A stretch of 8,920 nucleotides of DNA from JAHFUI01 sp041485905 (GTDB taxonomy: Bacteria; Acidobacteriota; Vicinamibacteria; Vicinamibacterales; CAVVIG01): NCBI GenBank assembly GCA_041485905.1, contig JBGPKK010000192.1:1-8920 (forward strand). The letters run 5' to 3'. The position numbers and the translations under genes are program-made. Of this stretch, positions 1-7,949 are shown piece by piece (position 1 is the first letter of the stretch; every line of letters begins with the position of its first letter). The notes below the pieces were generated by a model. That model was not told the origin of the DNA. It made no database searches and worked only from the letters and a program-made list of their open reading frames with translations.

Positions 1-1
1 C

Positions 2-685
2 GACGCCGTGCAGGCGGTCGGCAAGATCCCCTTCAACGTGAACGAGCTGAAGGTCGACATGGCCTCAATCAGCGCGCACAAGATGTACGGGCCCAAGGGC
101 GTGGGCGCGCTGTACGTCCGACGCCGGAATCCGCGCGTGCTGCTCGCGCCGATCATCGACGGCGGCGGCCACGAGCGCGGTATGCGGTCCGGCACCCTCA
201 ACGTCACCGGCATCGTCGGTTTTGGCAAGGCCGCCGAGCTGTGCATGCAGGAAATGGCGAGCGAGAGCCAGCGGCTGCGGAAGCTGCGCGATCGGCTCAA
301 CGATCGGCTGCATAAGGGGCTCGACGAAATCTACATCAACGGATCGATGGAACATCGGCTGCCGCACAACCTGAACATCAGCTTCGCGTACGTTGAGGGC
401 GAGTCGCTGCTCATGGGCATCCACGAGGTCGCGGTGTCGTCGGGATCGGCGTGCACGTCGGCCAGCCTCGAGCCGTCCTACGTGCTGAAAGCGCTCGGCG
501 CGGGCGACGATCTCGCGCACTCGTCCATTCGATTCGGTCTCGGCCGGTTCTCGACGGAAGAAGAAGTCGACTACGTCGCGGACAGGCTCACGCAGGTGGT
601 GACGCGGCTTCGGGAGATGTCGCCGCTCTACGAGCTGGCAAAGGAAGGCGTCGATCTGTCGATGATGCAGTGGGAAGTGCACTGA
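2..685 (+). CDS. iscS: Cysteine desulfurase IscS, C-terminal part (5' end outside window)
   Basis: A PLP enzyme that converts L-cysteine to alanine and passes the sulfur as a persulfide to IscU in the cytosol. The open frame enters from the left edge (DAVQAVGK...), so the true start is not visible; the GTG at 8 is an internal valine. The PLP-binding lysine lies in SAHKMYGPKG (Lys codon 80-82; E. coli IscS has SGHK here). RRR and GGGHERGMRSGT follow. The mobile catalytic loop SSGSACTSASLEPSYV has its active cysteine at 452-454, and 76 residues follow that cysteine, as I recall for E. coli IscS. This loop and the C-terminal tail MQWEVH, which matches the IscU-contacting end of group I enzymes, identify IscS rather than SufS or NifS. 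It is followed after 67 bases by iscU. The family assignment is very secure. Confidence 0.97.
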   Translation, partial: DAVQAVGKIPFNVNELKVDMASISAHKMYGPKGVGALYVRRRNPRVLLAPIIDGGGHERGMRSGTLNVTGIVGFGKAAELCMQEMASESQRLRKLRDRLNDRLHKGLDEIYINGSMEHRLPHNLNISFAYVEGESLLMGIHEVAVSSGSACTSASLEPSYVLKALGAGDDLAHSSIRFGLGRFSTEEEVDYVADRLTQVVTRLREMSPLYELAKEGVDLSMMQWEVH

Positions 686-718
686 TGCACGATTTCGGGG
701 CGTCAGCAAATCGGACGT

Positions 719-736
719 GTCCGGCTTTAGCCGGAC
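719..736. repeat. Palindromic element in the iscS-iscU spacer
   Basis: Perfect 7-bp stem gtccggc (719-725) / gccggac (730-736) with loop ttta. No T-run follows, so it does not look like an intrinsic terminator. The core ggctttagcc resembles the ggcttNagcc core of the elements at 3286-3305 and 6268-6291, which suggests a shared REP-like family. It ends only 2 bases before the gaggag ribosome-binding site of iscU (739-744). Confidence 0.6.
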
Positions 737-752
737 TTGAGGAGCAGAGACA

Positions 753-1181
753 ATGGCTTATTCGAGCAAAGTAATCGATCACTACGAGAACCCGCGCAAC
801 GTCGGTTCGATGCCGAAAGACGATCCGAATGTCGGGACCGGCCTGGTCGGCGCGCCCGAATGCGGCGACGTGATGAAGCTGCAGGTCAAGGTCAATCCGG
901 CCACCGGCGTCATTGACGATGCGAAGTTCAAGACGTTCGGGTGCGGGTCGGCGATCGCCAGCTCGAGTCTCGCGACCGAGTGGCTCAAAGGCAAGACCGT
1001 GGACGAGGCGCTGGCCATCAAGAACACCGACATCGTCACCGAGTTGAGCCTGCCGCCCGTGAAGATTCACTGTTCGGTGCTCGCCGAGGACGCGATCAAA
1101 GCGGCGATTTCCGACTACCGGAAGAAGCAGCAGCCGGCCGAATCGAAGGCCGTCGATCAGAAAGCGCAACCGTCAGCGTAG
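753..1181 (+). CDS. iscU: Iron-sulfur cluster scaffold IscU
   Basis: The scaffold on which [2Fe-2S] clusters are built from IscS sulfur, iron and ferredoxin electrons before HscA/HscB-driven transfer. The 142-residue protein has the three ligand cysteines C37 (PECGD), C64 (FGCGS) and C107 (IHCS). It also has the associated D39 and H106, and the HscA recognition motif LPPVK at 100-104. Identity to E. coli IscU is high throughout, from MAYSSKVIDHYENPRNVGS at the start to the LAEDAIKAAISDY helix. The start is ATG 753, with gaggag 8 bases upstream. The only oddity is a polar C-terminal tail (about residues 128-142, QPAESKAVDQKAQPSA) beyond the usual end of about 128 residues. It lies between iscS and iscA in the standard isc order. 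Confidence 0.98.
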   Translation: MAYSSKVIDHYENPRNVGSMPKDDPNVGTGLVGAPECGDVMKLQVKVNPATGVIDDAKFKTFGCGSAIASSSLATEWLKGKTVDEALAIKNTDIVTELSLPPVKIHCSVLAEDAIKAAISDYRKKQQPAESKAVDQKAQPSA

Positions 1182-1211
1182 GCCGAGCGGCGATGAGCCG
1201 CGAAGGCACAG

Positions 1212-1235
1212 GTCGTGGGGGTGGGGCCCCACGAC
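1212..1235. repeat. Palindromic element in the iscU-iscA spacer
   Basis: Perfect 9-bp stem gtcgtgggg (1212-1220) / ccccacgac (1227-1235) with a 6-base loop gtgggg. It ends 11 bases before the iscA ATG (1247), where no Shine-Dalgarno sequence is evident. A folded hairpin here could affect iscA translation or protect the processed message. There is no T-tract, so I do not call it a terminator. Confidence 0.6.
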
Positions 1236-1246
1236 AAAGTACAACA

Positions 1247-1573
1247 ATGATTGAGATCAGTGAAAACGCCGCGCGCAAGATTCGCACGCTGATGGCCAAG
1301 CAGGGCGTCACCGAGGGCGGACTGCGCGTGGGCGTCAAGGGCGGCGGCTGTTCGGGTCTCAGCTACACCTTTGGGTGGGAGAAGCATGCGCGGACCGGCG
1401 ACGAGATATTCGAAGGGCCTGATGGCGCGAAGCTCTTCGTCGACAAGAAGAGCCTGCTGTATTTGAACGGGACGGTGCTGGACTACGACTCGACCCTGCT
1501 CAGCATGGGCTTCGTGTTCCACAACCCGAACGCGAAAACGACCTGCGGCTGTGGGAGCTCCTTCGGAGCATAG
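1247..1573 (+). CDS. iscA: A-type iron-sulfur carrier protein IscA
   Basis: A carrier that accepts clusters or iron and delivers them to apoproteins, chiefly for [4Fe-4S] maturation. The protein has 108 residues (E. coli IscA has 107). The three invariant cysteines are C35 in KGGGCSGLSY and C100 and C102 in the C-terminal TTCGCGSSF. The central FVDKKSLLYLNGTVLDYDSTLLSMGFVFHNPNA region is typical of IscA. The start is ATG 1247 (MIEISENAARKI). The frame stays open far upstream, but that part reads as low-complexity Arg/Gly and overlaps iscU in another frame, so it is not included. No clear ribosome-binding site precedes the ATG, and a strong hairpin sits just upstream. Position in the operon and the sequence distinguish it from SufA and ErpA. 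Confidence 0.96.
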   Translation: MIEISENAARKIRTLMAKQGVTEGGLRVGVKGGGCSGLSYTFGWEKHARTGDEIFEGPDGAKLFVDKKSLLYLNGTVLDYDSTLLSMGFVFHNPNAKTTCGCGSSFGA

Positions 1574-1579
1574 AAAGCC

Positions 1580-1626
1580 TCAAGTGTGAAGTCTCAGGTC
1601 TGACAGACCTCAGACTTGACACTTGA
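1580..1626. repeat. 47-base imperfect inverted repeat in the iscA-hscB spacer
   Basis: The left arm starts at 1580 and the right arm ends at 1626. Outer arms tcaagtgt (1580-1587) / acacttga (1619-1626), middle arms aagtct (1589-1594) / agactt (1612-1617) and inner arms aggtct (1596-1601) / agacct (1605-1610) pair. Two single mismatches (1588/1618 and 1595/1611) separate these blocks. Its base composition is less GC-rich than its surroundings. No T-run follows. Confidence 0.65.
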
Positions 1627-1634
1627 CACTTGAG
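1614..1634. repeat. Three tandem 7-mers acttgac/acttgac/acttgag
   Basis: Three adjacent 7-base units start at 1614, 1621 and 1628. The first two are identical and the third differs at its last base. They overlap the right arm of the 1580-1626 inverted repeat and end 23 bases before the hscB ATG. The array may be slippage-prone or part of the repeat element. Confidence 0.6.
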
Positions 1635-1657
1635 ACTCGAGACGTTCCTTGCCTCAT

Positions 1658-2353
1658 ATGTCTTCCCAGACATCCATTCCTACGCTTCAGGCCTGCAAGA
1701 GCTGCGGGGGCGGCGCGCCGATCGACGTGCACTTCTGCCCGCAGTGCACGAAGATTCTCTCGCTCGCCCGCCACGGCGATTACTTCGCGTTCCTGGGCCT
1801 GCCCCGAAAGCTGAACATCGACCCGGCCGATCTCGAGCGTCGATTCCGCGCGCTCAGCCGTCAGTTTCACCCCGACTTCTTCTACAACGCCACGCCGGCG
1901 GAGCGCCTCGCCAGCCTCGAACGCAGCTCGTACTTGAACGATGCGTATCGGACGCTGCGACAGCCGATTGCGCGAGTCGAATACCTTCTGCAGCTCGAAG
2001 GGCTCGCCGCGCGCGGACCCGAGGAGGCGAGTCAAAAAGTTCCTCCCGCGCTGCTGGAAGAGGTCTTCGCGCTCAACGAGGAGCTCGACGAGGTTCGGGA
2101 GCTGCGCACCGGCGGCGCTCCGCTCGATCGATGGAAGCCGCGGCTCGAAAACGCGGCGCGTCCGATCGAAGCCAAGCGCGTCGAGCACGAAGAGCAGCTC
2201 ACCGCCCTGTCGGCGCGCTGGGACGCCCTGATGGAGGGCGGCGCACCCGAGCCGGAACGCCGCTCGGCGCTCGAAGCGCTCCATCAGCGCGTGCTCGAGC
2301 GGAACTACATCAATAATTTACTGGCGGGGATCGAAAGAGAACTCAGTTCGTGA
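1658..2353 (+). CDS. hscB: J-domain co-chaperone HscB with N-terminal four-cysteine zinc domain
   Basis: HscB binds loaded IscU and brings it to HscA, stimulating its ATPase. The protein has 231 residues from ATG 1658. A TTG at 1649 would add three residues, and neither start has a good Shine-Dalgarno. Order of parts: a CxxC...CxxC knuckle (C13, C16, C27, C30) that should bind zinc; a J-domain at about 41-113 starting DYFAFLGLP, with HPD at 71-73 and the conserved SSYLNDAYRTLRQPIARVEYLL helix; and a C-terminal helical bundle that ends RNYINNLLAGIERELSS and should hold IscU. E. coli HscB (about 171 residues) lacks the cysteine domain, whereas human HSCB has one, so the architecture here is the eukaryote-like one. 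It lies 7 bases before hscA. The J-protein could not be a generic DnaJ, because it lacks G/F and zinc-central regions. Confidence 0.95.
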   Translation: MSSQTSIPTLQACKSCGGGAPIDVHFCPQCTKILSLARHGDYFAFLGLPRKLNIDPADLERRFRALSRQFHPDFFYNATPAERLASLERSSYLNDAYRTLRQPIARVEYLLQLEGLAARGPEEASQKVPPALLEEVFALNEELDEVRELRTGGAPLDRWKPRLENAARPIEAKRVEHEEQLTALSARWDALMEGGAPEPERRSALEALHQRVLERNYINNLLAGIERELSS

Positions 2354-2360
2354 TTGAGGT

Positions 2361-4298
<1,938 letters not shown>

Positions 4299-4299
4299 C

Positions 4300-4317
4300 G
4301 CAGGCGATCGTGCCTGC
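4300..4317. repeat. Small hairpin in the hscA-fdx spacer
   Basis: A perfect 6-bp stem gcaggc (4300-4305) / gcctgc (4312-4317) with loop gatcgt fills most of the 28-base gap. It stops just before the gagga (4319-4323) that precedes the fdx ATG. It is short enough to have arisen by chance. I list it because it repeats the pattern of a hairpin in each longer spacer of this operon. Confidence 0.4.
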
Positions 4318-4326
4318 CGAGGACAT

Positions 4327-4737
4327 ATGCCGAAAGTCACGTTCATCATCGACGGCGAGCCGCGGACGGTCGAGTTCGAGCACGGCAAGCTCCCGTACAC
4401 GCACCACGGCAAGCCGGAGTCGTTCCTCGACGTCGCCAAGAATCTCGACATCCCGCTCGAACACGCGTGCGGCGGCAGCTGCGCGTGCACGACGTGCCAC
4501 GTCATCATCAAGGAAGGCGAGGCGAATCTGAGCGAGATGCAGGACGACGAAGCCGACCGCCTGGATACGGCATGGGGACTGACCGCCCGGTCGCGCCTCG
4601 GCTGCCAGGCCGTGGTCACCGGCGACGTCGTGTGCGAGCTGCCGATGTACACGCGCAACTATGTGCAGGAAGGCGGCGGCATCCAGCTCGGCAAGTCGGA
4701 CAGGAAGGACCGCAAAGCGCAGGAGGTCACGCCGTGA
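4327..4737 (+). CDS. fdx: ISC-type [2Fe-2S] ferredoxin
   Basis: A vertebrate-type (adrenodoxin-like) ferredoxin that gives electrons for cluster assembly on IscU and binds IscS. Ligands are C48, C54 and C57 in HACGGSCACTTC plus C93 in RLGCQAVV. C52 is the extra non-ligand cysteine also seen in E. coli Fdx. The AWGLTARSRLGCQ segment and the acidic EMQDDEADRLD helix are typical of the ISC type. At 136 residues it is longer than E. coli Fdx (111). It has about 8 extra residues before the cluster loop (PYTHHGKPE) and a charged C-terminal tail of about 20 residues (GGGIQLGKSDRKDRKAQEV). The ATG at 4327 follows gagga at a short spacing. Its stop overlaps the GTG start of iscX by four bases (GTGA), so translation is probably coupled. 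Confidence 0.95.
   Translation: MPKVTFIIDGEPRTVEFEHGKLPYTHHGKPESFLDVAKNLDIPLEHACGGSCACTTCHVIIKEGEANLSEMQDDEADRLDTAWGLTARSRLGCQAVVTGDVVCELPMYTRNYVQEGGGIQLGKSDRKDRKAQEVTP
4721..4726 (+). promoter_or_regulatory. Ribosome-binding site of iscX
   Basis: A consensus aggagg lies 7 bases before the GTG at 4734, inside the end of fdx. It decides the start of iscX, because no ATG exists at the proper place and the frame stays open upstream. Confidence 0.75.
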
Positions 4738-4937
4738 AGTGGATCGACGCCGAGGACATCGCGATTGCGCTGACTGAAAAGTTTCCAGATGTCGATCCGC
4801 TGACCCTTCGCTTCACTGATTTGCGCGACCGCGTCCTCGCCTTGGATGGTTTCGACGACGATCCCAAGACGTCGAACGAACCCAAGCTCGAAGCGATCCA
4901 GATGGCGTGGCACGAGGAATGGAAAGACGCGCACTGA
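4734..4937 (+). CDS. iscX: Fe-S assembly modulator IscX (YfhJ family)
   Basis: A small acidic protein that binds IscS and IscU, competes with frataxin (CyaY) and is thought to bind iron and tune the assembly rate. The 67-residue product starts at GTG 4734 (read as Met; KWIDAEDIAIALTEKFPDVD). It contains the family signatures LRFTDL (about 26-31), FDDDPKTSNE (about 41-50) and the C-terminal LEAIQMAWHEEWKD. E. coli IscX has 66 residues with the same motifs, including the exposed FDDDP iron/IscS-interacting loop. The aggagg at 4721-4726 supports the GTG. The GTGA overlap with fdx and the overlap of its own 3' end with the next gene imply a tight operon. Confidence 0.94.
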   Translation: MKWIDAEDIAIALTEKFPDVDPLTLRFTDLRDRVLALDGFDDDPKTSNEPKLEAIQMAWHEEWKDAH

Positions 4938-5425
4938 GTCCGGGCGGCATCTTCCGTCCTGGGATGCGCGGCTACTTCGTGCCTCTTGGAGCAGGCGTGG
5001 CTCTTGCGGCGAGCGCCTTTCTGCCATGGGTCGTCGTCGACGGCGTGGCGAGGAAAGGCATCCCTGACGCCGCCGGCCTCTGGATCGCCGGACTTGGCGT
5101 GTTCGCCGCCGTACTCTCGACGTTGAGCTTGATCACACGCAAGAACTCCCGCCACCCGCTATTGGTGGTGGGCTTGATGGCGATGGGCATCATGTTTCTG
5201 GTGTGGCGCGTGATGCCGCGCCTGGCCGGCGAACAGGCGCTGACCGTATCTCAGGCCATCGCGATCGTGGAAGATAAGCCGGTGGCCGCACCGATCGCGG
5301 TGGTGGGCAGCGGCATTTACATCGGCCTGGTCGCGGCGATCATCCTCATCGCCTTCGGCCTGACGATCGTCGTCAGGCGCGCGTCGCGACCGTACGTGAT
5401 CGCCGAGCCCGACGACGACATTTGA
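4919..5425 (+). CDS. Small four-helix membrane protein of unknown function
   Basis: I do not recognise the family. From ATG 4919 the product has 168 residues and four likely membrane helices, at about 20-40 (ending FLPWVVV), 53-73, 80-98 and 130-152. A loop of about 30 residues with little charge (AGEQALTVSQAIAIVEDKPV) lies between helices 3 and 4. The tail is acidic (AEPDDDI) and follows the basic VVRRASRP, so the positive-inside rule puts both termini in the cytoplasm. The start is uncertain. GTG 4907 and ATG 4919 overlap the end of iscX, while ATG 4964 lies clear of it and begins directly before helix 1. None has a well-spaced ribosome-binding site. It ends 4 bases before the MqnD-like gene and is probably cotranscribed with isc. 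Confidence 0.8.
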   Translation: MERRALSPGGIFRPGMRGYFVPLGAGVALAASAFLPWVVVDGVARKGIPDAAGLWIAGLGVFAAVLSTLSLITRKNSRHPLLVVGLMAMGIMFLVWRVMPRLAGEQALTVSQAIAIVEDKPVAAPIAVVGSGIYIGLVAAIILIAFGLTIVVRRASRPYVIAEPDDDI

Positions 5426-5429
5426 CGCC

Positions 5430-6257
5430 ATGAAGATTCGAATCGCCCACAGTCCAGACTCTGACGATGCGTTCATGTTTTATGGCCTGGCGGCGGGTTT
5501 CGTGCCCTCGAACGGCTTCGAGCTCGAGCACGTGTTGTCGGACATCGAAACGCTGAACCGTGCCGCGTTCGAGGGGAAATACGAAATCAGCGCGGTGTCG
5601 TTTCATGCATACGCCCACCTGACCGACCGCTACGTTCTGCTGCCGCACGGCGCCAGCATGGGCGATCGCTACGGCCCGGTCGTTGTCGCCAGGAAAGACG
5701 GCCCACGTCAGCTGGCGGGAGTCCGCGTCGGCGTGCCAGGGGAATTGACGACGGCCCTTCTCGCGCTGCGGCTCTTCGATCCGACCGTCAGCTATACGGT
5801 GATGCCGTTCGACAAAATCCAGGAAGCCGTGCACGCGGGTGAGATTCAGGCGGGATTGCTGATTCACGAGGGACAGGTCACCTATGCCGAAGAGGGGCTG
5901 ACGAAGATCGTCGACCTCGGCGAATGGTGGGCCGACCGGACCGGCGGTTTGCCGCTCCCGCTCGGCTGCAACGTCATCCGCCGGGATCTTGGGCCGGCGA
6001 CCATCTCGACGCTGTCACGCCTTCTTCACGACAGCATCGCGTACGGGCTCGAGCATCGCGAGGACGCCGTCACACACGCCATGCAGTTCGGCCGCGGGCT
6101 CGATCGGGCACGCACCGATCGGTTTGTCGGCATGTATGTGAACGACCTGACGCTCGACTACGGCGACCGTGGGCGAGAAGCGGTCCATCGGCTGCTCGGC
6201 GACGCCCAGGCCGCGGGATTGCTGCCCAAGCCGGTCCACGTCGAGTTCGCGTCATGA
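5430..6257 (+). CDS. mqnD: MqnD-like 1,4-dihydroxy-6-naphthoate synthase (futalosine menaquinone pathway)
   Basis: MqnD converts cyclic dehypoxanthine futalosine to 1,4-dihydroxy-6-naphthoate, a late ring-forming step of menaquinone synthesis by the futalosine route. The 275-residue protein has the periplasmic-binding-protein-like fold of the MqnA/MqnD family. Visible marks are an N-terminal SPDSDDAFMFYGL (Thermus MqnD has SPCPNDTFIFY), DIETLNR and SFHAYAHLTDRYVLL. Others are GVPGELTTALLALRLF, the catalytic-type histidine H146 in GLLIHEGQVTY (His145 in Thermus MqnD), and DLGEWWADRTGGLPLPLG. The LPLPLG and LIHE features favour MqnD over MqnA, but the DSDD N-terminus differs from canonical MqnD, so a divergent paralogue is possible. 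The start is ATG 5430, 4 bases after the membrane-protein stop. The other mqn genes are not in this window. Confidence 0.85.
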   Translation: MKIRIAHSPDSDDAFMFYGLAAGFVPSNGFELEHVLSDIETLNRAAFEGKYEISAVSFHAYAHLTDRYVLLPHGASMGDRYGPVVVARKDGPRQLAGVRVGVPGELTTALLALRLFDPTVSYTVMPFDKIQEAVHAGEIQAGLLIHEGQVTYAEEGLTKIVDLGEWWADRTGGLPLPLGCNVIRRDLGPATISTLSRLLHDSIAYGLEHREDAVTHAMQFGRGLDRARTDRFVGMYVNDLTLDYGDRGREAVHRLLGDAQAAGLLPKPVHVEFAS

Positions 6258-6267
6258 TTTACAGTAC

Positions 6268-6328
6268 GTGGCGCAGGGCTTCAGCCCCGCGAGGCGCCCG
6301 CGCTCGCAGCCCTGAGGGGCTGCGCCAC
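6268..6328. repeat. REP-like double-hairpin element in the mqnD-mmgE spacer
   Basis: The ends gtggcgcag (6268-6276) and ctgcgccac (6320-6328) are perfect 9-base inverted repeats. Each arm also folds on its own. The left arm forms gggct (6276-6280) / agccc (6283-6287) with flanking cgc/gcg. The right arm forms cgcagccc (6305-6312) / gggctgcg (6317-6324) with loop tgag. The left arm is nearly the same as the segment in hscA at 3282-3305. This is the layout of a REP/BIME-type element. No T-run follows it. Confidence 0.75.
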
Positions 6329-6351
6329 AACTTGTTGAAGAGGGCCATGCC

Positions 6352-7881
6352 ATGCGATTGAACCGCAAACAATTCTTCGGCGTCGTCGCCAGGGGGGCGG
6401 CCGGATCCGCCGTCGCATCGGCGCTTGGTGTCGGCAGCGCGGCGGCCGCCGGTCAGGGCGAGGCGAAACCGAAAAAGCTCGAAGGCGCGGCGATCACGGG
6501 CGCGACTGCAGCGGTCACCCGTTTCATCACCACCACGAATCTCCAGAGCATGCCCGTTGATGTGGTCCAGCAGGGGAAGCGCTGCCTGATTGACGGCTTC
6601 GGCGTGATCCTCGCCGGATCGACGGTCCGCGGCAGCGCGATCGTCCGCGAGTACGTGAAGTCCGTGACGGACAAGAAAGAAGCGACGGCGCTTGGCCCAG
6701 AACGGCTCATGGCGTCGATGGCTCACGCGGCGCTGGCGAACGGCGCAAGCGGCCACGCGATGGATTTCGACGACACGCAGTTGTCCACGACGCCGGATCG
6801 GACCTTTGGGCTGCTGACGCACCCAACCGTTCCGCCGCTGGCGGCTTCTCTTGCCATCTCGGAACGGATGGGTCTCTCCGGCGCGGCGTTTCTCGAGGCA
6901 TTTCTTATCGGGTTCGAGGTCGAGTGCAAGATCGCCGAAGCGATCGATCCCCATCACTACGTCGGGGGGTTCCATTCATCCGGCACCGTTGGCACGTTCG
7001 GCGCTGCCGCCGCGGCCGCCAGGCTCCTGAAGCTGAATGCCGGCCAGATCGGGCACATGCTCGCCATCGCGTCGAGTCTGGCCAGCGGCATTCGCGTGAA
7101 CTTCGGCACGATGACCAAGCCGCTGCACGTGGCGCGCGCGTGCGAGAACGGCATTTTCGCCGCGGAGCTTGCGGCACGCGGATTTACCGGCGGCGACGAC
7201 GGCCTGGACGGCCCCTGGGGGTTCTTTCAGGTGTTCGGCGGCGGCGTCGATCTCGATCGACTGGTGCCGGTGCTCGGCAAGCCGTACACGATTATCAGTC
7301 CCGGCGTCTCGTTCAAACCATATCCATGCGGATCCCTCAGCCACCCAAGCCTCGACGCAATGCTTAAGCTGGTGGTCGATCACGATCTGAAGCCGGAGCA
7401 GATCCGCGCCGTCCGCCTTCGCGCCGGCTCGAACATCCTCGACCCACTCCGATACAAAATCGCAAAAACCGAGCTCGAAGCGAAATTCTCCGTTCCGTTT
7501 CTCTTGAGCAGCATCATTCTGCGCCGCAAGGCGGGCATCCGCGAGTTCACCGACGAGTTCGTCGCCAGCGAGCCGGTGCAGCGGATGATGGCGCGCGTCG
7601 CGTCGGTCTTCGACCAGAAGATCGAAGCGCAAGGCTTCGACAAAATCCGCAGCATCGTCGAGGTCGATCTGACGGATGGGCGGTCGCTCACTCAGCCGTC
7701 AGACGACCGATACCGAGGCGGACCCGACCGGCCGTTCACGCGCGGGGAGCTTCACGCCAAATTCGCCGATTGCGCGCAACTGGTCCTGTCGCCGGCGCGC
7801 GTGCAGCAAGCCCTCGCGCACCTCGAATCGATCGACGGGTTGAAGGACATCCGCCAGCTGGTCCGGACATTGTCGGCCTGA
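6352..7881 (+). CDS. MmgE/PrpD family protein with Tat-like leader
   Basis: The family includes 2-methylcitrate dehydratase and cis-aconitate decarboxylase; the substrate here cannot be told. The 509-residue protein shows the family's active-site landmarks: MDFDD (137-141), H157 in THPTVPP, H208 in GFHSSGTVG, K256 and H259 in GTMTKPLHVARA, and H331 in KPYPCGSLSHPSLD. The second, alpha/beta domain runs from about 335 (LKLVVDHDLKPEQIRAVRLR) to the end. Unlike cytoplasmic PrpD, it opens with NRKQFFG followed by a weakly hydrophobic Ala/Gly stretch and SAAAAG. This resembles a twin-arginine signal with RK in place of RR, so export is plausible but unproven. The ATG at 6352 has aagagg about 8 bases upstream. 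It is separated from mqnD by a repeat-bearing spacer and is probably not part of the isc unit. Confidence 0.88.
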   Translation: MRLNRKQFFGVVARGAAGSAVASALGVGSAAAAGQGEAKPKKLEGAAITGATAAVTRFITTTNLQSMPVDVVQQGKRCLIDGFGVILAGSTVRGSAIVREYVKSVTDKKEATALGPERLMASMAHAALANGASGHAMDFDDTQLSTTPDRTFGLLTHPTVPPLAASLAISERMGLSGAAFLEAFLIGFEVECKIAEAIDPHHYVGGFHSSGTVGTFGAAAAAARLLKLNAGQIGHMLAIASSLASGIRVNFGTMTKPLHVARACENGIFAAELAARGFTGGDDGLDGPWGFFQVFGGGVDLDRLVPVLGKPYTIISPGVSFKPYPCGSLSHPSLDAMLKLVVDHDLKPEQIRAVRLRAGSNILDPLRYKIAKTELEAKFSVPFLLSSIILRRKAGIREFTDEFVASEPVQRMMARVASVFDQKIEAQGFDKIRSIVEVDLTDGRSLTQPSDDRYRGGPDRPFTRGELHAKFADCAQLVLSPARVQQALAHLESIDGLKDIRQLVRTLSA

Positions 7882-7949
7882 ATCAGATCCGCGAAGACAC
7901 AGATAACGTAGGATCACGTGCCATCAGTCTCGCTCGAAGTGGAGGGCTC

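Noticed and set aside
941..1246. Upstream extension of the iscA frame over iscU
   Set aside because: It is Arg/Gly-rich, overlaps iscU in another frame and has no homology. IscA proteins begin at MIEIS-type starts.
4467..4733. Upstream extension of the iscX frame through fdx
   Set aside because: It is Arg-rich shadow sequence. The GTG at 4734 with aggagg at 4721 gives a product of the normal IscX length.
6305..6324. Intrinsic terminator after mqnD
   Set aside because: The hairpin is strong but is followed by cgccacaacttg, not a T-run, and it belongs to a larger repeat element. Termination here is possible but unsupported.
6976..7632. Minus-strand open frame opposite the MmgE/PrpD gene
   Set aside because: It is a shadow of the strong + strand gene with no recognisable protein features.
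7882..7949. Promoter in the spacer before the last gene
   Set aside because: The gataac-like and ttgtcg-like strings are weak, and no consensus spacing could be supported.
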